In this document: piece after piece, positions 26,601-34,707 of the stretch
Layout of the letters: each line of letters opens with the position of its first letter
How positions within the stretch are numbered: position 1 is the stretch's first letter
Assembly: GCA_015350385.1 (NCBI GenBank)
Contig: WNKI01000005.1
Location: 448,266-512,265 of the forward strand
Origin: Aculops lycopersici
Lineage: Eukaryota > Arthropoda > Arachnida > Trombidiformes > Eriophyidae
DNA: 64,000 nt
Direction of reading: 5' to 3'
Program-made: the position numbers and the translations under genes
The notes under the pieces: generated by a model
Told to the model about the DNA's origin: nothing
What the model saw: only the letters and a program-made list of their open reading frames with translations
Databases searched by the model: none

Positions 26601-26740
26601 GGCCCGCCGCCGCCACCGCCCGAGCCCGCCGCGCCCTGGTGGCGCTGGCGTCGAGCCGAGGAGCGGGCCGCCTCGCGAGCATAGCGTTCGCCCGCCTCAA
26701 GTTGGCGTAACTCGAGCAGATCGTAAAACGAGTCCCTAAT
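14388..26740 (-). CDS. KCNQ: KCNQ-family (Kv7) voltage-gated potassium channel, full spliced model
   Basis: Predicted plasma-membrane tetrameric K+ channel giving a slow, PIP2- and calmodulin-dependent M-type current. Coding exons on the minus strand: 26740-26007 or alternative 21147-20546, then 20122-20032, 19884-19456, 19212-19102, 18886-18702, 18034-17828, 17264-16270, 15956-15462, 15285-15081, 14940-14844, 14675-14388. All junction phases agree. The sum is 3,837 nt (1,278 residues plus stop) with the first exon and 3,705 nt (1,234 residues) with the alternative one. Seen in order: pre-S1 FLERPRGW, S1, S2, an S4 with [21 protein letters not shown]5, pore TVGYGD, S6 FFALPAG, IQ-type helix A, helix [22 protein letters not shown], and a helix D coiled coil. 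This order is diagnostic of KCNQ. The helix A-B linker is far longer than in vertebrates. Family assignment is near certain; the true N-terminus is not resolved. Confidence 0.95.
14844..14940 (-). CDS. KCNQ: KCNQ exon: helix C end and linker to helix D
   Basis: Completes a split Arg codon and adds 32 residues, [20 protein letters not shown] then [12 protein letters not shown]. This matches the family pattern RVDQILGK ... GRVVKVEKQV. Acceptor GAGCAG, donor GTGAGT, ending in phase 0. Confidence 0.93.
15081..15285 (-). CDS. KCNQ: KCNQ exon: helix B and helix C
   Basis: Encodes [13 protein letters not shown], then [20 protein letters not shown] (helix B, calmodulin-binding). [20 protein letters not shown] and [13 protein letters not shown] follow (helix C). 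The [12 protein letters not shown] string is a hallmark of KCNQ C-termini. 205 nt, acceptor AATAG, donor GTAAGT. Confidence 0.96.
15462..15956 (-). CDS. KCNQ: KCNQ exon: distal helix A-B linker
   Basis: A 495-nt exon rich in Ser, Thr, Pro and Asn. It includes [17 protein letters not shown] and [13 protein letters not shown], basic-Ser clusters that could be phosphorylation sites (inference). Acceptor CACCTAG, donor GTAAGA, phase 1 to phase 1. No known domain. Confidence 0.86.
16270..17264 (-). CDS. KCNQ: KCNQ exon: long Gln/Ser/Thr-rich linker
   Basis: A 995-nt exon coding about 332 residues. It opens with [20 protein letters not shown], which resembles the conserved basic segment after helix A (vertebrate form FKERVRMASPRG). 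Then comes low-complexity sequence rich in Gln, Ser, Thr, Ala and Asn with no recognised domain. It ends with a split Gly codon at GTAAGT. The frame is open throughout and both phases fit. This exon accounts for most of the extra linker length compared with vertebrate KCNQ. Confidence 0.88.
17828..18034 (-). CDS. KCNQ: KCNQ exon: start of helix A-B linker
   Basis: Phase-compatible exon of 207 nt. It gives [20 protein letters not shown] followed by a Pro-, Gly- and Ser-rich stretch. Low complexity, with no domain seen; the position between helices A and B and the matching phases support it. Acceptor CCGCAG, donor GTAAGT. Confidence 0.85.
18702..18886 (-). CDS. KCNQ: KCNQ exon: end of S6 and helix A (calmodulin-binding IQ motif)
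   Basis: Starts [19 protein letters not shown], the cytoplasmic end of S6 and the KCNQ proximal linker. It continues with [17 protein letters not shown], an IQ-type calmodulin-binding helix A, and VATWKIHH. It ends SPP plus a split Ala codon at donor GTAAGT. 185 nt, leaving phase 2. Confidence 0.96.
19102..19212 (-). CDS. KCNQ: KCNQ exon: selectivity filter and S6
   Basis: A phase 0-0 exon of 111 nt coding 37 residues: [19 protein letters not shown], then [24 protein letters not shown] is the K+ selectivity filter; FFALPA followed by G on the next exon is the S6 gate hinge. The last codons carry a copy of CCGGAAGT (complement) against the donor. Confidence 0.97.
19456..19884 (-). CDS. KCNQ: KCNQ exon: S2 to pore helix, including voltage sensor
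   Basis: Encodes 143 residues from [20 protein letters not shown] (S2) through the basic S2-S3 linker ([14 protein letters not shown], a region known to bind PIP2 in KCNQ channels) and S3. The S4 is [20 protein letters not shown], with Gln at the R3 position as in the family. The S4-S5 linker is [20 protein letters not shown], and the exon ends in the pore helix ADALWWGV. The S5 start reads [11 protein letters not shown], so Val stands where KCNQ2-5 have the retigabine-binding Trp. Acceptor GCACAG, donor GTAAGT, phase 0 at both ends. Confidence 0.97.
20032..20122 (-). CDS. KCNQ: KCNQ exon: S1 segment
   Basis: This 91-nt exon completes a split Leu codon and adds 30 residues, [20 protein letters not shown] and on to VLFYM. 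It is the S1 helix and the S1-S2 loop, matching the KCNQ pattern of S1 followed by LSVFSTI. Acceptor TTAG; donor GTGAGT in phase 0. Confidence 0.93.
20123..20545. other. KCNQ intron after exon B, holding the 50-bp palindrome
   Basis: Intron between alternative exon B and the S1 exon. It contains the perfect palindrome 20468-20517 and a GGTGA pentamer tract near 20254-20283. The rest shows no feature. Confidence 0.8.
20468..20517. repeat. Perfect 50-bp palindrome, no spacer
   Basis: Two 25-nt arms, AAGTCGCTAGGTACCCAACT and TTAAG on the left, are exact reverse complements meeting at the centre without a loop. It lies 28 nt downstream of the exon B donor. Confidence 0.97.
20546..21147 (-). CDS. 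KCNQ: KCNQ alternative N-terminal exon B
   Basis: A second first-exon candidate lies downstream of exon A and in the same orientation. It starts with ATG at 21147, preceded by an in-frame TGA 12 nt upstream, so this is probably a true start exon with its own promoter. It encodes 200 residues, Ser-, Thr- and Ala-rich at first, then [10 protein letters not shown] and [19 protein letters not shown]. That tail aligns with SLLGRPLK and [18 protein letters not shown] of exon A. The GTAAG donor leaves the same phase as exon A, so both can join the S1 exon at 20122. The normally conserved RPRGW is QPQGP here, which may alter gating or assembly. The similarity suggests an old exon duplication (inference). 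Confidence 0.8.
22389..22416. repeat. Short perfect stem-loop
   Basis: CAACCTGATCG and CGATCAGGTTG with a 6-nt loop. Confidence 0.85.
25056..25074. repeat. (GACA)n microsatellite
   Basis: Four to five GACA units flanked by GATA-like units. Confidence 0.9.
26007..26740 (-). CDS. KCNQ: KCNQ N-terminal exon A (cytoplasmic N-terminus to start of S1)
   Basis: The open frame begins exactly at an acceptor-like CTTAG (26741-26745 complement); the codon just upstream is TAG. It ends at donor GTAAGT with two bases of a split Leu codon. The N-terminal part is Arg-, Gly-, Glu- and Asp-rich. The C-terminal part has [26 protein letters not shown] and ALYHFL, the conserved KCNQ pre-S1 segment. There is no in-frame ATG from 26740 to 26413; the first is at 26413 (MPRSPVK). 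Either an upstream exon supplies the start or the protein starts there (1,169 residues). The pre-S1 half is certain, the 5' boundary moderately so. Confidence 0.85.
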
Positions 26741-28606
26741 CTAAGGAGTTTAGATGGGTGTGAGTTGTTGTTTTTTCGTTTGGTTTTGTTGTAGGCGCGC
26801 CAGGTAGTGTTTTTTTTCTCAAATATTTCGCAAGTGACGATTATTGATGTCGTTGTCGTCGGTTGGGTTGTTTGAGATTGTCGGTTGGAGTTGGTATGGT
26901 TTAATTTGATTGGTTCAAATTGAGCAGGTTAGTTAATTGTTGTTTGGTCTTGGGTGGAGATTACATAAGATAGAGCTGATTGTCTCTCGGTTGATTGCTC
27001 TCAAGTTGATTGCTTCCTCCTCTCGCTCATCTAATCAATTAAAAGTGTCCCCGAATAAATAGAACCCTTCTACTTATAAATCTTGTCCCGACCCCTCGGC
27101 GAAGATTTGAACTCAAATTGAATCTCGTTCGTACCTTCGAGAGACAAACAGGCGAATGGTTGAGATTCTCGGATGCCCACTATCACAAACTGATCGCCTC
27201 TAAGCCATCGGTCTCTTGTGATGCGCGGAAATGCTTGAGCCAAGAGAGTAGGGGGCACCTAGGGTCGCTGGCTTGTGGTGGTTGGCTCTCCTTATCGTTT
27301 ACAAATTGCGCGCGCAGTCGACCGTCAACTTGCTGCACTGATGTAACCACCGGCCGCAGCTATCAATGTAACCCACAGCAGGAGCACCAACTCTAGCACC
27401 CCTTTCCTTTTCGCTTCGCTAGCTCGCCAACCGGTTAGCTGCCGGCCAGCCGACTGGACTGCTAATGGTGGGGCACCTTGTAGAGCCAGCCCATTGACGA
27501 AGCCAGCTTCAATGGTGCGAGGCTGTATTGAATGGCCATTAGGTGATGGCATGACTGCATCGCCATGAATCCTTCACAAAGCTCAAGTTAGTTAGCTGGA
27601 GGTTGCAAAAAACAAGGTTGAGAGGCATAGAAAGTGGCACATAATTAAACTCGCCCATTGGGCGGAGCGAGTTCTCGTTGAGGTGTAGGCCGTTTTCTAA
27701 TAGGTTTCGACTTGGCTCATTTGCTAGTAGAATCTAGAGGGATCGAGCCAATACTTTTCAAAGCAAAAAACACACACAGAGTGAGACAACACCAGCCAAA
27801 AACTAAACAAGATTCTCAGGCGAGCATGTCCAGTTAACTGGCGTTGGACGCAAAGGTAGACTTCATTAGCGATGAGCTATGGCCATAATGTGCGCTAGTT
27901 TGCCACCAGTATGGCAATGAAGCAGTCGCTAGCCAAGTTGCCGACCGACTAGCAACACGAAGCCTCCAAACTTAACAAATCTGGAGGCTCCCACGACTAG
28001 AACCACGAAAAACGAGCTAGGCGGCTAATTAACGGAACTCTCGCTCATTCCAACTTAACTCAACTCGTTACAAGCTTGTTATACGCTTATCCGTTCGCTT
28101 GTCCGTCGTTCCACTTGCCAATGGATGAGGAGGAGGAATAAGAAAAAAGCGTTAACCATGTCAAAGGGCCAACAGTGAGTTTGGAAGGGATTAAGTTACT
28201 CCTTCAACTGGTTATCGCGCCAATATTGCCCCTTTTGTGCTCTCAATTGAGGCAAATCGGTAAATAGATAGATGAACAGATAGGTAGAAAGATTTACCTG
28301 CGGAGAACACAGAAGTGCCACCATCTACTATGAAAATTGCACAACGAAATAAAGAAGAATGGGTGCAGTCAGTCGAGCACATCGATTGGCTGACTCGCAA
28401 TCTAATCTAACAAGCGATTGGATTAAATAACCTGGCAACAGAAACAGATTGCGAGAAAGAGAGATGCCGATTATAAGGGAGGGATAAGGGACACGAATGA
28501 CGGAGTAAAGTTTGGATTAGCTAGTTAGAGAGTCAAGGTTAGAGTAAGAAGTGGAAGTGGAAGTGGAGAGGGTAAACTGAACCCTAAGCCGGAAGTTGGA
28601 ACTCAC

Positions 28607-28658
28607 CTGCGGCCCACGACTGAACGTGGTCTTGCTTTTGGTTCGGGTGAAAATTTGG
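28607..28658 (-). CDS. Possible upstream KCNQ exon (tentative)
   Basis: A T-rich tract is followed by the first AG and then 52 nt ending in CAG before a strong GTGAGT donor. Read to match the phase-0 acceptor at 26740, it gives KSKTTFSRGPQ leading into [13 protein letters not shown]. It has no ATG, so it would be an internal exon or have a start further upstream. Inferred only from splice signals and a compatible frame; it may equally be untranslated or not an exon. Confidence 0.27.
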
Positions 28659-29115
28659 CTTTTTGTTGGGCCACCAGCAAGTAGAAAAGTAAATAAAAAT
28701 GAAAATAATAATAAAAATAAAACAACCCTCTAGAGGAGGAGACTGAAACTGAGAATGTGGATGATATTGAGAATGATGAGATTAGGCGGAACAAGTTGTT
28801 CAGTTGGACGAGCGGATAGTGAGCGCGTGTGTGATTGTAGGGGGGCAAGTGAGCAAGTGGTTGCTTTTCTCGTTGTTTCTGGTTTTAGTTGTTTGTTGCC
28901 GATTGTTGCTGCTTCGCTAATCTTTGTGTTGTTACTTTCGAACTTGAAACGACGATTGTTGCTCTTGTTTGTAAAATTCAGCATCAGGTGTTGTTTGTTT
29001 TGCTTCATGGGGAGGGGGGACAATGATAGACTTGCAACTGTTATTGCTACCTATTATTAATATTACTATTATTATTACCCTTGAGGGATCGATAAAAAGA
29101 AACTCTTCTCCGAAA

Positions 29116-29147
<32 letters not shown>

Positions 29148-29167
29148 NNNNNNNNNNNNNNNNNNNN
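29148..29167. other. Assembly gap, 20 N
   Basis: Follows about 29 nt of CT repeat (29119-29147). Confidence 1.
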
Positions 29168-30239
29168 TAGACTTTTGTAGGTGTGTATGGTTTTCTTCTG
29201 AAGCCTTTTGGTCTGTTGGTGAGTTCAAGTTTCTAGCTCGCGTTTTGTTGTTTGCTTATGGGTTGAAAAAAATTACCAAAACTTCATGACCTCAACTTGT
29301 ATATCGAAGACAGGAAGTGTTTCCTTGTCGAAGTTTTGGAGTATGATGACGTCAACGACAACGACGATTACTACCCAGAGGAGAGCGGTTTACGTGCGCC
29401 GGCCACTGATAACGAGAGGGAACCAAATAATAATTTACACTCCCCTCGGCGGCCGTAACAAGGCGCTTAGTCCAGTGTCAGCGGGTATGTTGGTGGCGGA
29501 GGAAATTCCAGTGGAAACTTGGCGAGCGGATCAGATCGTCGCCGTAGAGTCTCAATGGCCCACAAAAATAGACGACAGTAGAAGATCCCTCGCTACTGCT
29601 GCTGCCGCAACAGACACAGAGGTCGCTAGGCACCTTATTGTTGCCTGTGTATCGACTATCGCAGCCGCAAGTGCGATGTCTTATGTAGTCTTGCTTGTTC
29701 AGTTGGTTTCAGCTCGACAGGCCAACAACAGTTTTTGCTTCTCTCCAGTTTGCCGGCCGAGTTGTGAGCCGAGCGGACAAGTGGTGGTCGTCTTGGCTGG
29801 TTTCTGTTTGGGCTTGGGGCTACGCATGGCGTTAGCCGGTGGTCGCTTGGTGTTTCTAGTTGTGTCGGTAACTTGGCGCGCTAGTGGTGGTCGTTTGCTC
29901 GTTAGCTCAAGTGGCTGGCGTCGCTGTGTCCAATTACACTCGTCGCTGGCGCTGACACTCGCACCTGCCGCTGCCACTGGTTGCCGCGCACGTCCGACTT
30001 TTCGGCTAGCCGCATGCCAGAGGCGCGCCGCACCTGTCCACTCAAGCTCGCGCTCTTACACTACGCTTTATTGTTGCCGATAACTTGACGCTAAATAAGC
30101 TCGCCACTGTGTGAATCTTCGCGATGGTGACTTCTTCTCTCACTTCTACTCCGACTACTTCTGACTTCAAGTAAATCGTTTGCTGGTTTTATTTACTGGC
30201 GTTCAACTGGTCACCAGTCGGTTAAGTTGCGAGCGGAAG

Positions 30240-30305
30240 TTATTACGATTATTATTGCTGCTGCTGCTGCTGCTGTTGTTGTTGTTATTATGATTATTAT
30301 TATTA
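30240..30305. repeat. TTA / CTG / TTG triplet tract
   Basis: Compound triplet microsatellite with a central run of GCT units followed by GTT and TTA units. Confidence 0.85.
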
Positions 30306-32595
30306 GCTCGCTTGCGACTCATTTGCACGGCTAACAGGAGAACTCGCGCTCACTTGTCACTAACTGCTCTTCCACTTCGCCCACTTTGCTTCGATTTGAC
30401 TGCAACCACGATCATCACCACCAGTGCCAAAGAATTATATTTGTCTCGACAGCAACGATATTATGGCGACAAAGACGCACACCGGCAACTGAATACGCGC
30501 CGCAGAACAAAGGGAAAAATCAGCCACCAACTCAGAAAGTCGCCGCACTACACTAACCTCTTACTGGCCGCCAAATAAACTGGCTACTCGTGTATTTTTG
30601 TTGCTGGCCACATCAACATTATTGCTAGCAGTCGTGGTGGACGAAGCGTTGCGCGTTGCGTTTAGTCCAGTCTTCTAGTGGTGGCTAGTGGGCAACAAGC
30701 GGCCCCATTCTATGGGCCGCAACTAAAAGTGGCGCCACTCAATTGCGCAACGACATTGGTAGGTCTGTTTGTATGACCAACTACTCGCTCCAAATATTCT
30801 AGAGTTGTAAATGTTGAGCGCAAAGCTAATAAACAATTGACTCGCAACTATTGAGTTACACACTCGACAACAAGAGACAGACAATTGAGTGAATGAGTGA
30901 GATTTGCACTCAATTTTTTCTCGTCCCGCAACGCGAGATCATGGAACCAAACGACGACTTGAGACCAGAGCTCATTTGTAGCTCGCTCTCTTCCCCTTCT
31001 ATTGGCCTCTCCTACTCTTTTTCCTATCCAACTCTCTCGCTCACTTGCCCTTTAATCTTGTTGATGCCACCAACTAGATGAACTGGAGACAAATAGACTT
31101 GCTCTCCTGTTTGCTCTTTAACTGCTCTCCAACTTCTCGCTTCTAGCCCCCGACTGCTCATCTGATCTCCATGATCGACCAGCCAAAGGGACAGCGAGAG
31201 CGTGAGAGAAGAGGATAGACAAACAGCTGACTGGGCGGCAGCAGCGGCGTTTATGACGGGAGCACGACGGCCACGATGACGACAGCTGAATGCGCGAGCG
31301 TCTAATGGGACTCAACGACCGAGTTGGCCGCTAGGTCCTCAGCACGCCAGTAGTATCCAAATTTTATGTTTTCCTCTTTAGCAAGCGAGTATCTTACGAT
31401 AAGTGGAGGAGGTGAGGTGAAAAATGGGCACCTCCGGTCGACTGACTGACTGACGGACGGACGGACTTTGAGGGTAATATTTTGTTTTGGTTCGCTCCCA
31501 TTGAATGAATGCTCAAAAACAGTCACTACTTTTACGCTCCAACTCAACGCCGGCAAACTTTTTTTTCTCCCCATTTTGTTTGCAACGAGCGACAGGCAAG
31601 CTTATTCAGCAAACCGAACCTTGCCCCAATGCTCGCATCAGCTCCCGCGACCAATCAAATTGAAAGACTGCATTGGCCCTAACTAGCGGCTATTATCCAA
31701 TGGCGCCGTCCATTTTGCGGTAAGCTTTGCATGCTGTTAATATTCTAACAAGCGGCCCACTAAACTAGGTGGCGAGCAATGAAGAGAGAGGGCCAATCGA
31801 TTCTGTAGTCGTCGGGCGCCACGAGTAAGTGAGTCGAATTTTTACTGAGGCAGAGGGGAAACGCCGCCTAGCTAACCTGCAGACGGTTGGCAAGCTAGCT
31901 AGCGAGCCGGTTCCAATTGCGGTCACACTGCCGCCAGGTCGATAGTTTATACCGAGCCAATAGTTAGGACAAACATTGAATAACAATACTGTTGCTACTC
32001 GAGGTTCAGCCGCACGATAGCCGCCGCCACAGAAGGGGAGCAGCAAATTGCGGGAGGGGAATTGAATTGAAGCTGATGCAGGCTTCGGATGCTATCGTCA
32101 TTCATTCATTCGGTGGTTCCTGTCGTCGCTGGCGGCCAACCGGCACACCGACTGACCGACCAGCCAGCCAACAAGCTGAAAAAGTTTATGAATAGTGAGG
32201 TTACCTGAACGGTATACACGCAAGCTAATCGGCTCGCTCGCTCACTCGATCGAAGCTCGTGAGTTTGTGCGTCGCGTTACGTCGCGCAACGCGATGCCAG
32301 CCAGCTCACCTGTGCGCCCGCCAACTTCCGAATGGCCAGCCCGTCGGCTTGTTACATATGCAGCCGTCGATGGGGGAGTGGAGGTAAAAGTAAAAGTAAA
32401 GTAAAGTAAAAGTATGCTACATATCGGCAACCGCAAACGCCACTCGCCCTCCGTCCAGTTGGCCGCTATAGTGACGACGCCAAGTGTCACTCACAAGCTT
32501 GCTCTCTTTGTCCCATTTGGTCATTCAGCGAGCCAGCGAGCTCATGGCCGCGGCTGGTGGGCTGCGCGCAGGTGGTTGGCGACCCCACGCTACAA

Positions 32596-32717
32596 CTCGT
32601 CTCAATAATTGCGTTACTCCTATCGGTCGCAGATAGATCTCCTGCTAGAAAAATCCGCAGTCCTGCGTATTTTTTCCACGCAGTTTAGATCGAGAGTAAC
32701 GCAATTATTGAGATGAG
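32596..32717. repeat. Inverted repeat, 24-bp arms, 74-nt spacer
   Basis: Arms 32596-32619 and 32694-32717 match as reverse complements at 23 of 24 positions (TCTCAATAATTGCGTTACTC core). The spacer holds a smaller CTGCGT/ACGCAG stem, so the RNA could fold as a branched hairpin. Confidence 0.92.
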
Positions 32718-34231
32718 CTGTGGCTTGCCAATGGTCCACAGGTGAGTAGGTTGATATTCTGGCCAGGGATCCAATAATTTAATTGGCATCGCACCAGAAC
32801 AACAAGGACAGCAACGACCACCACGAGAGAAAGAAAAGATGCGCGCCGCTGGATGTGCATGCGCGCATAAATTGCGCGCATCGTCACCACAACCACCAAA
32901 AAAAACTGCTGACCAACTTGGTGACGCAATTTTACACGCTCTCCTCCGATTAATGAATAAAAATTCCATGCTACCTGCCGGTTGATTTCAACCTTCTGAA
33001 TCTACAGCTTTTGTCACATGTAAAATTATTTAGAAAAACTTACGGTTTCGCTTTGCTTTTCCTCTAGCCTAAAAGTCTGCGTTAGTTTCGCGAGTTTTAT
33101 CCGATTCGAATATCTTCCTCTCTAATTCTCTTTTTCCAGTTTAAAATAACGAATTCATCTTCAGCTTAAATCATAATAGATCATAATAATTCTCTTTATC
33201 CTTTCTATCGATTTGTCAGTCGTCAGGTTAATTTCATCTTCTTCCTCTAACTAAAAGGCGAGTCTTCTTTTCTTCATAGCATAAAGTCTTCCAGTTCAAA
33301 GCGGAATTTTCTTTCTTGGGTTCTACTTGATGACGGGAAAAGTGGTTATTGAATTTTGTCGCGTCATCTTAATGAAAAAAGAAAACTCTTCCCACCTTCG
33401 AGTTCTCCGATTCAACTGGCTAAGACTTGAAGTTCAACTGAGTTCAATCAAGAAGAAAATGATCTCGTTACCTGGCGTTGCTCGTGTTCTATGGTTGCGC
33501 TCGCACTTGTCGCTAGTGGCTCGTCAGCTCGCACTAAATTTGCCTCACTCGTCACTTGTCGAGTTGTCGATTTCCACGCCGTCGCACCCGACTCTTGTTC
33601 ACCTCTCCCGGTTAGTTAGCAGTCCTCACTAAATCTAACTAAACCAGACTAAACTAAACTCAACTCGCCACAACCACTGCCACCAATCGCGAGCAACGAC
33701 AACCAAAACGACAGCAATCGACTCGCCTCGCTCACTTGATCTAACTAACGCCACACGCTTCTGCTCTCGGATTCCGTTTCAGTTGCAAATCAGAGCGCTA
33801 GGCGCCCGCTAGTTCGCAACCTGGCCGCCGCACAGGAGGAAGTGAGAGTTGCTTCGTTGGCTAGCTCGCTAGTTGGCTGGTTGGAGGTGGCTCATTCGTA
33901 TGCGCAACGAGACTCTCTCTCTCTCTCTCTCCTGGTTGCAAACTTTTTCAACGCTAGGAGAGCAAGCCGTCAGTGCATCCTGCAGAACCACGAGGCGGAT
34001 GCTGCTCATATTGTCCATTGTACGAGCATCACCGTTGAGCTACACTGAGCTTGTGGCTCTGGGCAATTGTGTGACCGTGTGAGCATGTTAAAATATACCC
34101 AGCGGACGATGCACTTGTATGATGCAACCATGAGCTGAGTTCGATTTCGATGCAAGTCTAGCGAGTTACTCACCGGCTTTTGGCCATTGAGTTGCTATTG
34201 ACTGGCACTGGTGACGACTATAGACCACAAA

Positions 34232-34257
34232 CTCTCGATTCCCAACGGAATCGAGAG
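34232..34257. repeat. Short perfect stem-loop
   Basis: CTCTCGATTCC and GGAATCGAGAG with a 4-nt loop, between the plexin 3' end and KCNQ. Confidence 0.85.
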
Positions 34258-34601
34258 AGTTGAATTATTCGATCGGCTAGCTTGCCTTGCTAGTCGATAA
34301 ATAGAACAAATCGCACTAAAAGAAGGGGCCGCCCATCTCGATTGCATGCTCCAGTTCGTGGTTTCTGCCCGCTACCGTGGTGCTTACCGCAATACCACAA
34401 CCGACCCAATTTTTTCTCATCATGGTCGTCGTTTTTGTCATTAATCAGGTTAACTAGAGTAAATTTCAGTTAATATTGAGGAGATGATGTATGAAGCTAA
34501 TGATGCAAGAGACAATCGAATTTTTTGACAGTATATGTATATATAACGAGAATTTTATGCAACATCAATGAGTTGTATGTTTTCAATGGACTGAGATCAG
34601 G

Positions 34602-34607
34602 TTTATT
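34602..34607 (-). terminator. Candidate plexin polyadenylation signal AATAAA
   Basis: AATAAA on the minus strand about 100 nt past the plexin TGA, in a T/G-rich stretch. It supports a transcript ending here, but the hexamer can occur by chance. Confidence 0.45.
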
Positions 34608-34707
34608 GTTGTGTTCGGTTGTGTGTGTTTTTCCTTCTTCTCTCATTTTTTTTTCAGATCACATGGCAAGTTTCTCTCTATATACTTGGTAGTTTGTATC
34701 AATCAAC

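Larger units (their letters stand above)
26741..34601. other. KCNQ 5' side and spacer to the plexin
   Basis: Apart from the tentative exon at 28607 I can assign no gene. The stretch contains a 20-N gap in a CT tract, a 265-codon plus-strand frame of unknown meaning (29286-30083), a TTA/CTG triplet tract (30240-30305), and the long inverted repeat 32596-32717. KCNQ untranslated exons probably lie here. I looked for plexin GAP exons by eye and saw none. Confidence 0.55.

Noticed and set aside
32975..33076. Two tiny exon-like pieces on the minus strand (33044-33076, TFRLEEKQSET; 32975-33001, IQKVEINRQ) flanked by AG and GT
   Set aside because: Too short, the second donor (GTAGCA) is weak, there is no link to either gene, and the surrounding purine-rich DNA makes such coil-like peptides by chance.
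34330..34460. 43-codon minus-strand small ORF ending AIEMGGPFF just past the plexin
   Set aside because: Length is ordinary for chance and there is no recognised similarity or splice link.
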